Shown here: in pieces, positions 52,070 through 62,112 of the stretch
Position numbering within the stretch: position 1 is the stretch's first letter
Layout of the letters: every line of letters starts with the position of its first letter
NCBI RefSeq assembly: GCF_900114415.1
Contig: NZ_FOSZ01000006.1
Location: 1 to 64,000 of the forward strand
Reading direction: 5' to 3'
DNA length: 64,000 bases
DNA from: Shimia haliotis
GTDB taxonomy: Bacteria; Pseudomonadota; Alphaproteobacteria; Rhodobacterales; Rhodobacteraceae
The notes under the pieces: model-generated
What the model saw: only the letters and a program-made list of their open reading frames with translations
What the model was told of the DNA's origin: nothing
Database searches by the model: none
Made by a program: the position numbers and the translations under genes

Positions 52070-53284
52070 TCAGCGCATCAGCTCAGGCAGCTCGCCAGTC
52101 AGGCCTGCGGCCTCGCGCATAAAAGTGCGGCGCAGGGCGGGGACTTTGCCGACAAGCCCCATTCCGATGTCGCGTCCCATGCGGAGAAGCGGGTTGTCGT
52201 TTGAAAACAACTTGTTGGTGAGGTCGGTGGCGGCCACCAGCGCATGCGTGTCAAAGCGCCGCCATTCCTGATAGCGCTCCAGAACCTGAATGGCGGCGAT
52301 GTCTTCACCGCGCGCCTTGGCCTCGGTCAGGATTTGAGCGAGGGCGGCCACGTCGCGCAGACCGGCGTTGAGGCCCTGGCCCGCAATCGGGTGCATTCCG
52401 TGCGCCGCATCACCGACAAGCGCCACGCGGTTGGTCACGAAGTGGTTCGCTACGGTCAGATTCAACGGATAGGTGAAGCGAGCGCCGGCGAGGGTGATTT
52501 CCCCTAGGAAATCACCAAAGCGCGGGCGCAGGACGGCGAGATAGTCCTCGTCTGGGAGGGCATTGATGCGCGCGGCGTTTTCATCGGTCTCGGACCAGAC
52601 AATCGAGGACATGTTGCCCGGTAAGGGCAGGATCGCCAGCGGGCCCGGGGGCATGAAGAATTGATGGGCGACACCGTTGTGCGGTTTTTCGTGGGCAATG
52701 GCGCAGACAAGCGCTGTTTGACCATAGGCCCAGCCGGTGCGTTTGATGCCGGCCCGTTGGGCAACACCGGATTGGCGGCCGTCGCAGCCCACAAGAAGGC
52801 GGGCGCGTCGGGTGGTGCCATCCGAGAGCGTGACAGTGACGCCGGATGCGTCAATGGCCTGGTCGGTGACGCCGGTTTCGGGGATCAGGGTGATGGCTTC
52901 GTCGGCTTCCATCGCGGCGAGGAAGGCTCGGAAGAGGAAGCGGTCTTCGAGCATGTATCCCATGGGGCCTTCCTCGAGATCGCTGTGATCAAAGTGCAGA
53001 AAAAATGGCGATGGACCTTCGCCTGCGCGGCCATCGGAAACTTTGACATCCAGCATAGGCTGGGCATTGGTCGCAACAGATTGCCAGATGCCGATCTTGT
53101 CCAGAAGGCGTTTTGAGGCCAAGGCCAGTGCATAGCCGCGGCCGTCGAAATTGTCGCCTGCACGGATCGTGGCGGGGCGGGCGTCTACCACGGTCACGGA
53201 GAAGCCTGCGCGGCTAAGGGCGAGGGCGAGGGCGGGGCCGTTGAGGCCGCCACCGGCGATGAGGATATCGGTGTCAAAGCTCAT
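52070..53284 (-). CDS. UbiH/UbiF-family FAD-dependent hydroxylase
   Basis: A 404-residue flavoprotein monooxygenase. The N-terminal FAD-binding TDILIAGGGLNGPALALALS (GxGxxG), the middle ARLLVGCDGRQSGVAQRAG (DG motif) and the GD motif VALVGDAAHGMHPIAGQGLN are typical of the UbiH/Coq6 group that hydroxylates the aromatic ring of ubiquinone precursors using NAD(P)H and O2. Ring position cannot be assigned. The open frame extends far upstream, but the ATG at 53284 begins the FAD fold; the rest overlaps the amidase gene antisense. Confidence 0.9.
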   Translation of the reverse strand: MSFDTDILIAGGGLNGPALALALSRAGFSVTVVDARPATIRAGDNFDGRGYALALASKRLLDKIGIWQSVATNAQPMLDVKVSDGRAGEGPSPFFLHFDHSDLEEGPMGYMLEDRFLFRAFLAAMEADEAITLIPETGVTDQAIDASGVTVTLSDGTTRRARLLVGCDGRQSGVAQRAGIKRTGWAYGQTALVCAIAHEKPHNGVAHQFFMPPGPLAILPLPGNMSSIVWSETDENAARINALPDEDYLAVLRPRFGDFLGEITLAGARFTYPLNLTVANHFVTNRVALVGDAAHGMHPIAGQGLNAGLRDVAALAQILTEAKARGEDIAAIQVLERYQEWRRFDTHALVAATDLTNKLFSNDNPLLRMGRDIGMGLVGKVPALRRTFMREAAGLTGELPELMR

Positions 53285-53368
53285 GAGGCCAATATGGGGG
53301 ACGGTTCGGGATTGTCCATGTGCGATTGCGCCGCTACCGTCTGCTGAGCGGAAATACGGGGACGCAAC

Positions 53369-54697
53369 ATGTTGCATTGGCTGGAAATGAGCGCGGCGGA
53401 TTTGGGGCGCGGGATTGGCGACGGATCGATTGATCCTGTGGCGCTGACGCAGGCGTTTTTGGGAGCGATTGACAGCAGCGATCACAAGGACCGGATTTAT
53501 GCGCGTGTGACGCGGGAGCGTGCCATGGCTGAGGCTGAGGCCGCGGCCGAGCGCGCGCGTGCCGGCGAGCGATTGTCGGTGCTGGATGGGGTACCGGTCA
53601 GTTGGAAAGACCTGTTTGACACTGCCGGAGTTGCGACCGAGGCAGGGTCTCTGTTGCTGAAGGACAGGGTGCCCGGGCGCGATGCGGAGGTGTTGCGCAA
53701 TGCGACCGCTGCGGGGCTTGTGTGCCTTGGCAAGACGCATATGAGCGAGCTGGCGTTTTCAGGGCTGGGACTTAACCCAATGACGGCAACGCCGCCTTGC
53801 GTGAACGATCCCAAGGCAGTGCCCGGCGGGTCGTCCTCTGGCGCGGGGGCGTCTGTGGCCTTTGGTTTGGCGGCGGCTGGGATCGGGTCGGACACTGGAG
53901 GGTCGGTGCGCATACCGTCCGCATGGAATGATCTGGTGGGGCTGAAGACCACGTCGGGGCGTCTGTCAAACGACGGAGTGGTGCCGCTGTGCCGGACCTT
54001 TGACACGGTGGGGCCATTGTGCCGAACGGTGGAAGACGCGGCGTTGTTGCTTGCCATTCTTGAAGGCGGCACGCCCGCGGACCTGCAAGGGGCGACGCTA
54101 GAAGGTAAGCGGTTTGCGGTGCTTGAGACCGTGGCACTGGACGGGGTGCGCGAAGCCCCGATGGCGGGGTTTGAAAAGGCGTTGCACCGGATGCAGCAAG
54201 CGGGCGCCACTCTGGAATTCTTGAAAGCGGGCGAAGTGGCACGCGCGATGGAGCTGACGGGGCCGCTTTTCACGTCTGAGGCTTACGGCGAGTGGCGTGA
54301 CGAGATCGAGGCCGCGCCTGATTTGATGTTTGACCAGATTCTGGAACGGTTCCGTGCAGGGCAGTCGTTCTCGGGGCCGGATTATGTGGATGCGTGGCAG
54401 GCTCTGGAGGAGCATCGGGTGCGCTGGACGGCGCGGATTGCAGGATTTGACGCGGTGTTGTTGCCGACCTCGCCGATTTTACCGCCGGACGCGGTGCGGT
54501 TGATGTCGGATCAGGAATATTATGTCACAGAAAACCTGATGGCTTTGCGCAACACGCGGATCGGGAACCTGATGGGGAGCGCATGTGTGAGCTTGCCGAC
54601 CGGTATTCCCAGTTGTGGCATCATGTTGTTGGGCGCGCCTATGTCCGAAGAGCGATTGCTGCGTTTGGCGGCAGCGACAGAGGCGGTGTTGCAATAA
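53369..54697 (+). CDS. Amidase-signature family enzyme
   Basis: A 442-residue amidase. The Ser-Ser-Lys triad can be placed: Lys in VPVSWKDLFDTAGVATEAG, the middle Ser in PGGSSSGAGASVAFGLAAA and the nucleophile in IGSDTGGSVRIPSAWND. LVGLKTTSGRLSNDGVVPLC and the C-terminal fold agree. It hydrolyses an amide bond; it resembles GatA-like and other general amidases, but no gatB/gatC genes are near, so it is probably a catabolic enzyme. It is divergent from the UbiH-type gene and ends in a strong terminator. Confidence 0.92.
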   Translation: MLHWLEMSAADLGRGIGDGSIDPVALTQAFLGAIDSSDHKDRIYARVTRERAMAEAEAAAERARAGERLSVLDGVPVSWKDLFDTAGVATEAGSLLLKDRVPGRDAEVLRNATAAGLVCLGKTHMSELAFSGLGLNPMTATPPCVNDPKAVPGGSSSGAGASVAFGLAAAGIGSDTGGSVRIPSAWNDLVGLKTTSGRLSNDGVVPLCRTFDTVGPLCRTVEDAALLLAILEGGTPADLQGATLEGKRFAVLETVALDGVREAPMAGFEKALHRMQQAGATLEFLKAGEVARAMELTGPLFTSEAYGEWRDEIEAAPDLMFDQILERFRAGQSFSGPDYVDAWQALEEHRVRWTARIAGFDAVLLPTSPILPPDAVRLMSDQEYYVTENLMALRNTRIGNLMGSACVSLPTGIPSCGIMLLGAPMSEERLLRLAAATEAVLQ

Positions 54698-54698
54698 A

Positions 54699-54719
54699 AG
54701 CCCCCTCAGGGGGCATTTT
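54699..54719 (+). terminator. Terminator after the amidase gene
   Basis: GCCCCC-TCA-GGGGGC is followed by ATTTTTG, immediately after the amidase stop codon. Confidence 0.92.
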
Positions 54720-54874
54720 TGCCGGAAAGAAGAAGTTTAGTCAGTTTTCCGCAAGAAAGACGGGTGGCGCGGAGGCCACAAGTGGCGGAAGTCGCGGCAT
54801 TTTAGTGGACTGGCGGATTTGCATTGGGTAACTTGGGTGCAAACGGGGCGCAATGATCCCGAACCTGAGGCAGT

Positions 54875-56059
54875 ATGAATATGATGTTTCCCGAGCGGTT
54901 TTCGAACCTACCGGCCTATGCGTTTCCGCGCCTGCGGGCGTTGTTGGATCACCTGGAACCAGGTGGTCCCGTTGTGCATATGACCATCGGTGAACCCAAA
55001 CATGCCTTTCCAAGCTGGGTTATGGACGAGATTGCCGCGAATGCTGCGGAGTTTAACAAATATCCGACCAACGAAGGTACGCCGGAGCTGTTGCAGGCGA
55101 TTTCGGAATGGATCGCGCGTCGGTACGGCGTCGGTGTTCCGTCGGCGCAGATTATGGCTCTGAACGGCACGCGTGAGGGGCTTTATAATGCGGCGATGGC
55201 GCTGTGCCCTGAGACAAAAAATGGCGCGCAGCCGATCATTCTGACGCCGAACCCGTTTTATCAGGTCTATGCGGTGGCGGCGGCATCAGTCGGCGCTGAG
55301 GCGCGGTTTGTGCCTGCGACCGAGGCCAGCGGGCATTTGCCCGATTTTGCAGCTTTGGATAAAGACGTGTTGGATCGCGTGGCGATTGCCTATGTTTGTT
55401 CTCCTGCAAATCCGCAAGGCGCGGTTGCGGATGAGGCATATTGGCGGGATCTGATTGCGCTGGCCGAAGTCCATGATTTCAAAATTTTCGCGGATGAATG
55501 TTACAGTGAGATTTACCGTGACACGCCGCCAACGGGGGCCTTGCAGGTTGCGGACAAGATGGGCGCGGATCCGGAACGGGTTCTGATATTCCATTCGCTG
55601 TCGAAACGATCAAACTTGCCGGGATTGCGGTCAGGTTTTGTCGCGGGCGGGCCGGAGAGCATCCGCCGCATTCGTCAGCTGCGTAACTATTCCGGTGCGC
55701 CGTTGCCGCTGCCATTGCAGCGCGCGGCGGCGAAGGTCTGGGCCGATGAGGCGCATGTGGAAGAGAACCGCCGCCTTTATGCCGAGAAGTTCGATGTGGC
55801 AGATGAGGTTCTGAGCGATGTGCCGGGGTATACGAGCCCGCAGGCCGGATTTTTTCTGTGGCTGCCGGTGGACGACGGCGAAGAGGCCGCGGTGAAGCTG
55901 TGGACAGAGACCGGTGTTCGGGTGTTGCCCGGCGCCTATCTGAGCCGCGATGCTGAAGGGTATAACCCCGGCAAAAAATTTATTCGGGTCGCCTTGGTGG
56001 CCCCAAAAGACGAGGTACGGGATGCGCTGATGAAACTGCGCGCCTGTATCTACGGATAA
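54875..56059 (+). CDS. Class I/II aminotransferase (DapC-like)
   Basis: A 394-residue PLP enzyme. [62 protein letters not shown] (Asp and Tyr contacts) and [20 protein letters not shown] with the Schiff-base Lys are conserved. The sequence is close to succinyldiaminopimelate transaminase (DapC), which feeds lysine and peptidoglycan synthesis; a broader amino-acid role cannot be excluded. Several ATGs are clustered at the start; the first ([14 protein letters not shown]) was used. About 20 bases separate it from ftsK. Confidence 0.88.
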   Translation: MNMMFPERFSNLPAYAFPRLRALLDHLEPGGPVVHMTIGEPKHAFPSWVMDEIAANAAEFNKYPTNEGTPELLQAISEWIARRYGVGVPSAQIMALNGTREGLYNAAMALCPETKNGAQPIILTPNPFYQVYAVAAASVGAEARFVPATEASGHLPDFAALDKDVLDRVAIAYVCSPANPQGAVADEAYWRDLIALAEVHDFKIFADECYSEIYRDTPPTGALQVADKMGADPERVLIFHSLSKRSNLPGLRSGFVAGGPESIRRIRQLRNYSGAPLPLPLQRAAAKVWADEAHVEENRRLYAEKFDVADEVLSDVPGYTSPQAGFFLWLPVDDGEEAAVKLWTETGVRVLPGAYLSRDAEGYNPGKKFIRVALVAPKDEVRDALMKLRACIYG

Positions 56060-56078
56060 AAACGAGGACGGTAACGAG

Positions 56079-59024
56079 ATGGCATATCAGGCGCGTGGAC
56101 GAGGCCCGCTTTTGGACAGTGCAACACAGGCCGCGGTGGAAAAACGAGGCAAAGAGCTGATTGGTTTTGTGCTGATCGCGCTTGGACTGATGGCGGGGGC
56201 GATGATCGTGTCCTACACGCCGACGGACCCGAGTTTCCTGTCGGTGACTGATGCGCCTGTACAGAACTGGATGGGCTGGATCGGGGCGTCGATTGCCGCC
56301 GGTTTGTTTGTGATCATCGGGTTTGCCAGCTGGGGCGTCGCCGCGGTTTTGACCGTTTGGGGTGTCCGTTTGGCACTGCATATCGGCGAGGAGCGCTTGC
56401 AGAGCCGGATTATTTTCGCACCGATCATGTTGGCCTTAGGCGCGATTTACGGATCGACCATGGCACCGGCCGACAGTTGGGCGCATGACTTTGGTCTGGG
56501 CGGATTGTTTGGCGATACAGTGACCGGATTTCTTCTGACCGTTCTGCCGATCGGAGCCCAGACAGGCGTCAAGGTGCTGTCTTTGATCACGGGTGTCGCA
56601 TTTGTGGCGATGGCTCTGTTTACGCTCGGATTTACCAAGAGCGAGCTTCAGGGGTTTGCCCGTCGTGTCGCCGTTGGGCTTGTGCTGACCTATGACAAGC
56701 TGATGACCTTGTTGGGACGTGGTGCCAGCGGTGCCGTTGCCGGCGCGTCGCAGGCGGCAAAAACCATGCAGGTCAAGCGGCAGGAACGGCGCGAGGCGGC
56801 CGAGGCGCGCGTCGTGCAGGCGGCCGCAGACGGATGGAACGATGCGGTGATCGAAGAGGACGACGAGGCGACCATCGAAGAGGTTGCGCCGTTCTCCAAG
56901 CCGCGTCTGCGGATGCCTTCTCTGATCAAACGTGCCGATGCGGCGCCGGCTCCGATGCCGGAGCCTGAACTGGTTGAAAACATCTTTTCGCAGGACATCG
57001 AAGATGCGCCGGGCGGAGAGGAACGGATCAAATCCAAGATTGCCGACGTGATGCGCAACCGCGCCCGTCGTGGTGAGGCGGTGTCTCCGCCTGATTTGCA
57101 TCCCGAATTGCATCCCGATCTGTACACCGACAAGCCTCTCACCAAGGGGCGCGGGCGTGGACCGGATCCGTTGGTTCTGGACACAGATCCGCAGCCGCAA
57201 GCGATGCCGCAAGCCGCGCATCCGATGGAGCCGCCGTTGACCGGTGGGCTTGGCGTGCGCGCAGAACCGATTTTGTCGGCCAGCATGGCTGCTCCGACAG
57301 CAGTGGCACCGGTGCCGCCTGCGCCGGTCGCGGACGAGATTTTTGTTGAGGACGACCATTGGGAAGAACCGGTGGCCTATGAGCCGCAGGCGGTGCCGAT
57401 CCCAGAGCCGAAGAAGGTTGTCCAGCCGCGCCAGAACAAACCGGTGCAGCCGTCAACACGGGCCAAGGCTGAAGCGCAGCCGTCGCTGGCGTTTGAAGAA
57501 AACCACATCGAGTACGAGCTTCCGCCGCTCAACCTCTTGGAAAATCCGATGACGATTTCGCGTCATCATCTTTCGGACGAAGCGTTGGAAGAAAACGCGC
57601 GGATGCTGGAAGTGGTGCTGGATGACTATGGCGTCAAAGGCGAGATTGTCTCTGTGCGCCCTGGTCCGGTTGTCACGATGTATGAGCTTGAGCCCGCTCC
57701 GGGTCTTAAGGCGAGCCGTGTGATTGGTCTGGCGGATGATATTGCGCGATCCATGAGTGCTTTGTCCGCGCGCGTGTCCACGGTGCCGGGGCGGTCTGTG
57801 ATCGGGATCGAATTGCCCAATGAGAACCGCGAGAAAGTTGTACTGCGTGAAATCCTGAGCGCGCGTGATTTTGGCGACAGCAATATGAAGCTGCCGTTGG
57901 CGCTGGGCAAAGATATCGGCGGCGATCCGGTTGTTGCCAACCTTGCCAAGATGCCTCACCTGCTGATCGCCGGTACAACCGGCTCCGGTAAGTCGGTGGC
58001 GATCAACACGATGATCCTGTCGTTGCTATATCGCCTGACGCCGGAAGATTGCCGGTTGATCATGATCGATCCCAAGATGCTGGAACTGTCGGTCTATGAT
58101 GGCATTCCGCACCTGCTGTCCCCTGTTGTGACGGACCCGAAAAAGGCGGTTGTCGCGCTGAAGTGGGTCGTGGGCGAGATGGAAGAGCGCTATCGCAAGA
58201 TGTCCAAGATGGGCGTGCGCAACATCGACGGCTACAACAGCCGCGTTGCCGATGCGTTGGCGAAGGGCGAGACATTCTCGCGCACCGTGCAAACGGGCTT
58301 TGACGATGACACGGGCGAACCGGTGTTTGAGACCGAGGAAATGACCCCGGAGAAAATGCCCTATATCGTCGTGATTGTGGACGAGATGGCCGACCTGATG
58401 ATGGTGGCTGGCAAAGAGATTGAGGCCTGTATTCAGCGTCTGGCACAGATGGCGCGGGCCTCGGGTATTCACCTGATTATGGCCACGCAGCGTCCGTCGG
58501 TGGATGTGATCACCGGCACCATCAAAGCGAACTTCCCGACGCGGATTTCGTTCCAAGTGACCAGCAAGATCGACAGCCGCACCATTCTTGGTGAGATGGG
58601 TGCTGAGCAACTGCTGGGCATGGGCGACATGCTTTATATGGCGGGCGGCGCAAAGATTACCCGTTGTCATGGTCCGTTCGTAAGCGATGAAGAGGTCGAA
58701 GAGATCGTGAACCACCTCAAGAGCTTTGGTCCGCCAAGCTATATCGGTGGTGTCGTTGAAGGGCCGGATGATGAAAAGGCCGGCAACATCGACGCGGTTC
58801 TGGGGTTGAACACCGGCGGCAACACCAATGGCGAAGATGCGCTTTATGATCAGGCGGTGGCGATTGTGATCAAGGATCGCAAATGTTCGACCTCCTATAT
58901 CCAGCGCAAACTGGCGATCGGGTATAACAAGGCCGCCCGTTTGGTGGAGCAGATGGAAGACGAAGGATTGGTCAGCGCGGCCAACCATGTCGGAAAACGC
59001 GAGATTTTGGTGCCCGAGCAATAA
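56079..59024 (+). CDS. ftsK: DNA translocase FtsK
   Basis: A 981-residue protein. The N-terminal ~200 residues carry four membrane segments; a Pro/Glu-rich linker follows to about residue 480. The motor has an alpha-type [20 protein letters not shown] segment, Walker A in [20 protein letters not shown], Walker B in [17 protein letters not shown] and [17 protein letters not shown]. The C-terminal gamma winged helix ([20 protein letters not shown]) recognises polar KOPS sequences. FtsK pumps chromosomal DNA at the division septum and activates XerCD recombination at dif. Length and order are standard. Confidence 0.97.
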   Translation: MAYQARGRGPLLDSATQAAVEKRGKELIGFVLIALGLMAGAMIVSYTPTDPSFLSVTDAPVQNWMGWIGASIAAGLFVIIGFASWGVAAVLTVWGVRLALHIGEERLQSRIIFAPIMLALGAIYGSTMAPADSWAHDFGLGGLFGDTVTGFLLTVLPIGAQTGVKVLSLITGVAFVAMALFTLGFTKSELQGFARRVAVGLVLTYDKLMTLLGRGASGAVAGASQAAKTMQVKRQERREAAEARVVQAAADGWNDAVIEEDDEATIEEVAPFSKPRLRMPSLIKRADAAPAPMPEPELVENIFSQDIEDAPGGEERIKSKIADVMRNRARRGEAVSPPDLHPELHPDLYTDKPLTKGRGRGPDPLVLDTDPQPQAMPQAAHPMEPPLTGGLGVRAEPILSASMAAPTAVAPVPPAPVADEIFVEDDHWEEPVAYEPQAVPIPEPKKVVQPRQNKPVQPSTRAKAEAQPSLAFEENHIEYELPPLNLLENPMTISRHHLSDEALEENARMLEVVLDDYGVKGEIVSVRPGPVVTMYELEPAPGLKASRVIGLADDIARSMSALSARVSTVPGRSVIGIELPNENREKVVLREILSARDFGDSNMKLPLALGKDIGGDPVVANLAKMPHLLIAGTTGSGKSVAINTMILSLLYRLTPEDCRLIMIDPKMLELSVYDGIPHLLSPVVTDPKKAVVALKWVVGEMEERYRKMSKMGVRNIDGYNSRVADALAKGETFSRTVQTGFDDDTGEPVFETEEMTPEKMPYIVVIVDEMADLMMVAGKEIEACIQRLAQMARASGIHLIMATQRPSVDVITGTIKANFPTRISFQVTSKIDSRTILGEMGAEQLLGMGDMLYMAGGAKITRCHGPFVSDEEVEEIVNHLKSFGPPSYIGGVVEGPDDEKAGNIDAVLGLNTGGNTNGEDALYDQAVAIVIKDRKCSTSYIQRKLAIGYNKAARLVEQMEDEGLVSAANHVGKREILVPEQ

Positions 59025-59059
59025 AGCCCGCATAGGCAATGGGTTGCTGACACAGTATT

Positions 59060-59098
59060 GTGACCGCCGTCAGGGGCTGAAATCCTGGCGGCGGTCAC
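59060..59098 (+). other. Long hairpin between ftsK and lolA
   Basis: GTGACCGCCGTCAGG pairs with CCTGGCGGCGGTCAC: 15 base pairs with one G-U, around a loop of about nine bases. It ends 13 bases before the lolA ATG, next to its AAGGA ribosome-binding site, and is followed by TTAGTTTAAGG rather than a T-tract. It may stop or stabilise ftsK mRNA or modulate lolA translation. Confidence 0.6.
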
Positions 59099-59111
59099 TT
59101 AGTTTAAGGAT

Positions 59112-59714
59112 ATGAAAACGTTGAATAGCTTTGTCGCTCCCGCCGTTTTGGCCGCTTTGGTGGCTGTGCCTGCTCAGGCTGAGCAGATTTCGCTGAATGC
59201 CCTGTCGGAGTATCTCAACGGTATGTCGACAGTGCAGGCGGATTTTACCCAGATTTCTGACGATGGATCGGTGCAGACCGGCACGCTGTATATCAAGCGG
59301 CCCGGCAAAATGCGGTTCGAATACAACCCGCCGGAGAAGGCGCTTGTACTGACCTCCAACAATTCTGTGGCGATCTTTGACGGTCGGTCGAACCAGCCAC
59401 CTGAGGTCTATCCTTTAAAACGCACGCCCTTGTCGATCATTCTGGCGAAGGATGTGAACCTTGGGCAGGCGAACATGGTGGTGGGTCATGACTTTGACGG
59501 CACCGCGACCATTGTCACGGCGCAAGATCCCGAAAACCCCGAGATCGGAAATATCCAATTGAAGTTTACGGCGGAACCGGTCGAGCTGCGGCAGTGGGTT
59601 ATCAACGACAGCGCCGGTGGACAAACCACAGTTATCCTAGGCGACACAAAAGCCGACGTACCGCTTAGGAACCGGATTTTTGATATCGATCGGGAACGGC
59701 GCGGCGCGAACTAG
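59112..59714 (+). CDS. lolA: LolA-family outer-membrane lipoprotein carrier
   Basis: A 200-residue periplasmic protein with a signal peptide (LAALVAVPAQAEQ). The mature sequence has YLNGMSTVQADFTQISDDGS, TGTLYIKRPGKMRFEYNPPE and VLTSNNSVAIFDGRSNQPPE, matching LolA, the chaperone that takes lipoproteins from the LolCDE complex to the outer membrane. The order ftsK-lolA is conserved in many proteobacteria. The C-terminal VPLRNRIFDIDRERRG is also family-like. Confidence 0.93.
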   Translation: MKTLNSFVAPAVLAALVAVPAQAEQISLNALSEYLNGMSTVQADFTQISDDGSVQTGTLYIKRPGKMRFEYNPPEKALVLTSNNSVAIFDGRSNQPPEVYPLKRTPLSIILAKDVNLGQANMVVGHDFDGTATIVTAQDPENPEIGNIQLKFTAEPVELRQWVINDSAGGQTTVILGDTKADVPLRNRIFDIDRERRGAN

Positions 59715-59732
59715 AGTTCGCACCGCCTGCGA

Positions 59733-60320
59733 TTACCAGACACGGGCACATTTGCGCAGTTGTTCACCGTAGCGGGCCGATCGCGCGTTTACGTCATCGG
59801 CGACGCGCAGCAGCCAAGATTTGTTCTTGTAGGTGCCGCGGGCGTAGCCGGTATGACCTTCGTGATAGTTCAGATACTGACCGCGGGCGTCTGAAAGGGC
59901 CACGCCGTTACGGTCGCGCGATTTGTTGAAATACCAGCCCATGAAATCGGACGCGTCGCGGATGTCGTCACGCTTGGCGCCGCGGTTGCGGGTCTCTTTG
60001 CGGTATTGGTCCCACGTGCCGTCCAGCGCCTGCGCATACCCGTAGGCCGAGGATTGGCGGCCCATTGGCAACACGCCCAGCACATATTTATGCGGTGTGC
60101 GGGCATTGGAGATGAATTTGCTCTCTTGGTAGAGAACAGCCATCTGCACGTTCACCGGTACACCCCATTTGCGCTGTGTTCTTTTGAACGCCTTGGCAAA
60201 GTGTTTCTTTTCCTTGAGAATCGAACATGCGTTCTCAAGGTTTCTTGGTGGCTTTTTGTCGCCGCCACCACAGGACGCCACAAAAAGGACGACCATCAAC
60301 GCGATAAGGAACCTGCTCAT
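59733..60320 (-). CDS. Lipoprotein with transglycosylase SLT domain
   Basis: A 195-residue lipoprotein: signal peptide MSRFLIALMVVLFVASCGGG with the lipobox Cys. The SLT-like fold follows, with the catalytic Glu in VQMAVLYQESKFISNART and SAYGYAQALDGTWDQYRKET; YLNYHEGHTGYARGTY is the usual C-terminal element. It is expected to cleave peptidoglycan glycan strands, forming anhydro-muropeptides, at the outer-membrane inner leaflet. The longer frame begins upstream without a signal peptide, so the ATG at 60320 was chosen. It converges on lolA. Confidence 0.9.
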   Translation of the reverse strand: MSRFLIALMVVLFVASCGGGDKKPPRNLENACSILKEKKHFAKAFKRTQRKWGVPVNVQMAVLYQESKFISNARTPHKYVLGVLPMGRQSSAYGYAQALDGTWDQYRKETRNRGAKRDDIRDASDFMGWYFNKSRDRNGVALSDARGQYLNYHEGHTGYARGTYKNKSWLLRVADDVNARSARYGEQLRKCARVW

Positions 60321-60401
60321 CTGCCTCACGCTATGTTTGTTTGTTATTTTGCGATAGTTTACGCGATTTGGCGCGAGAGGTGAAATCACAATTAGGTCGG
60401 T

Positions 60402-61283
60402 TTAAAGAAGAAACCCGAGGATAAGCGGTAAACCGATCACACAGGTCAGGGTCGATACCATGACGTAGCCCGCGACTGCGTTGCTGTCGGCTTCGTATTT
60501 TTCTGCCAAAAGGTATGCGGTGACAGCCACGGGCGTGGCCAATTCCAAGACCAAAACACCAAAGATCGCGCCGGTCAGGCCAAATGCAGTGCCCACGGCC
60601 CACCCCACGGCGGTGCAGATTGCAAGTTTGACCACCGAGAGCCAAAGCGCCGTGGTGATCCGCCCTGGTGTGAGCCGAGCAACCGCAACGCCCAGAGTGA
60701 TCAGCATAAGGGGAATCGCCATTTGCCCGATCAGATCAAGTGTGTTGGTCAGAAAACGTGGCGTTTCCCATCCCTGCCAGAGGAAAAGCGCCCCCAGAAG
60801 CGTCGCTGCAATCATCGGCTCCTTTAGGATTTTGCCACCAGACCCTTTGCCTGCGACCATCCAGATGCCAATGGTGAAGGACCAGATGGCGGAGACCGCG
60901 AGCATGACCACCGCCGCCTCAAGGCCGACCTGACCGAAGGCGAAAAAGCAAAGAGGAATGCCGAGATTGCCGGTGTTGCCAAAAATAAAGGGGGCCAGAT
61001 AGGTGCGCATATCCAGTCCCGCGAGGCGCAAAATCACCCAGGCGGCGAGCCCAATGACAAAATATCCGAGGCTTCCTGCAACCGCGAGCGTGCCCAAAGT
61101 GGCCAGATCGGCCTCTGTTTTCATCAATGCGGTGAAGATCAGACAGGGTACCGCGAGCGTCATAGCCAAGCGCGTAACGAATTGAATTCTATATTCAAAA
61201 CCCGCCTTCACCCAAGCGAATCCAACCCCGCCAACCAAGAAGACGGGGGCCACGATCTCAAGGACTGTTAAGATTGCGTTCAC
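60402..61283 (-). CDS. AEC-family transporter
   Basis: A 293-residue protein with about ten membrane helices in two inverted halves, the layout of the AEC (auxin efflux carrier, PF03547) family. LEIVAPVFLVGGVGFAWVKA, APFIFGNTGNLGIPLCFFAF and PLMLITLGVAVARLTPG are typical, the middle one carrying the conserved NTGNLGIP element. Bacterial members move carboxylates such as malate or malonate; the substrate here is unknown. It is divergent from hspQ. Confidence 0.9.
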   Translation of the reverse strand: MNAILTVLEIVAPVFLVGGVGFAWVKAGFEYRIQFVTRLAMTLAVPCLIFTALMKTEADLATLGTLAVAGSLGYFVIGLAAWVILRLAGLDMRTYLAPFIFGNTGNLGIPLCFFAFGQVGLEAAVVMLAVSAIWSFTIGIWMVAGKGSGGKILKEPMIAATLLGALFLWQGWETPRFLTNTLDLIGQMAIPLMLITLGVAVARLTPGRITTALWLSVVKLAICTAVGWAVGTAFGLTGAIFGVLVLELATPVAVTAYLLAEKYEADSNAVAGYVMVSTLTCVIGLPLILGFLL

Positions 61284-61367
61284 AGACTGTTTCCTCGCTG
61301 AAATGTGGCAAAAGTTGGACTTTTCCCTCTAGAAGGGTCTAACTTTAGGGGGTAGGGGCTTCAATAC

Positions 61368-61694
61368 ATGCTTAGAACACGCGCAAAATATTATCTCGGG
61401 CAAGTCGTCCGCCACCGCAAGCACCCCTTTCGGGGCGTTGTGTTTGATGTGGACCCCGAGTTTTCCAACACAGACGAATGGTATGAGAACATTCCGGAAG
61501 AGAGCCGGCCTGTAAAAGACCAGCCGTTTTACCACCTGCTGGCCGAGAATGATCAGAGCTACTATGTGGCTTATGTCTCCGAGCAGAACCTGATTGCGGA
61601 CTATTCCGGTGAACCCGTCAGCCATCCCGACCTGCCAGAAATGTTTGGGCCGATGGAAGATGGCGTTTATCCGCTGCACTACAACATGAATTGA
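61368..61694 (+). CDS. hspQ: Heat shock protein HspQ
   Basis: A 108-residue protein matching the HspQ/YccV hemimethylated-DNA-binding fold: KYYLGQVVRHRKHPFRGVVF, DVDPEFSNTDEWYE, DQPFYHLLAENDQSYYVAYV and SEQNLIADYSGEPVSHPDLP. HspQ modulates degradation of certain proteins as a Lon specificity factor and limits mutant DnaA activity in enterobacteria. The size fits. The gene is divergent from the AEC transporter. Confidence 0.94.
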   Translation: MLRTRAKYYLGQVVRHRKHPFRGVVFDVDPEFSNTDEWYENIPEESRPVKDQPFYHLLAENDQSYYVAYVSEQNLIADYSGEPVSHPDLPEMFGPMEDGVYPLHYNMN

Positions 61695-61724
61695 TCGCCA
61701 ATTGGTGAGGGATTTGAGGGCGCG

Positions 61725-62111
61725 TCAGTCGGATTCGATTGGCGCGCCTCGCTTTTTCCAACCTGAGAAGCCACCCTCCATCTCGGCCACGTTGGCGGCT
61801 CCCATGTCTTGCAGAGCTTTTGCCGAGAGTGCGCTGCGCCAAGCGCTTGCGCAAAAAAGAATCAGCGTTTTGTCGGTTGCCAGTGCGGGTTTGTGGTAAG
61901 GGCTTTCGGGGTCGAACCAGAATTCCAGCATGCCGCGCGGGGCGTGAAACGCGTCTTTGATCCGGCCTTCGCGCGCCAATTCGCGTGGATCGCGGATGTC
62001 GACCAAAAGCGCTTTGCCCTCGGCCACCATGGTTTCGGCCTCTTCCTGTAACAGGCTGGTGATTTGTTCTTTGGCTTGCGCCACGAGGGTATTTACCGGT
62101 GTGATTGCCAT
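61725..62111 (-). CDS. Single-domain rhodanese-like protein
   Basis: A 128-residue rhodanese domain. GKALLVDIRDPRELAREGRI and the active-site loop LILFCASAWRSALSAKALQD supply the catalytic Cys; NVAEMEGGFSGWKKRGAPI completes the fold. It probably carries persulfide sulfur on the Cys for transfer in the cytoplasm. The frame extends upstream into the GGT gene; the ATG of MAITPVNTLVAQAKEQ was chosen, one base from the GGT stop, so the two are an operon. Confidence 0.92.
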   Translation of the reverse strand: MAITPVNTLVAQAKEQITSLLQEEAETMVAEGKALLVDIRDPRELAREGRIKDAFHAPRGMLEFWFDPESPYHKPALATDKTLILFCASAWRSALSAKALQDMGAANVAEMEGGFSGWKKRGAPIESD

Positions 62112-62112
62112 A

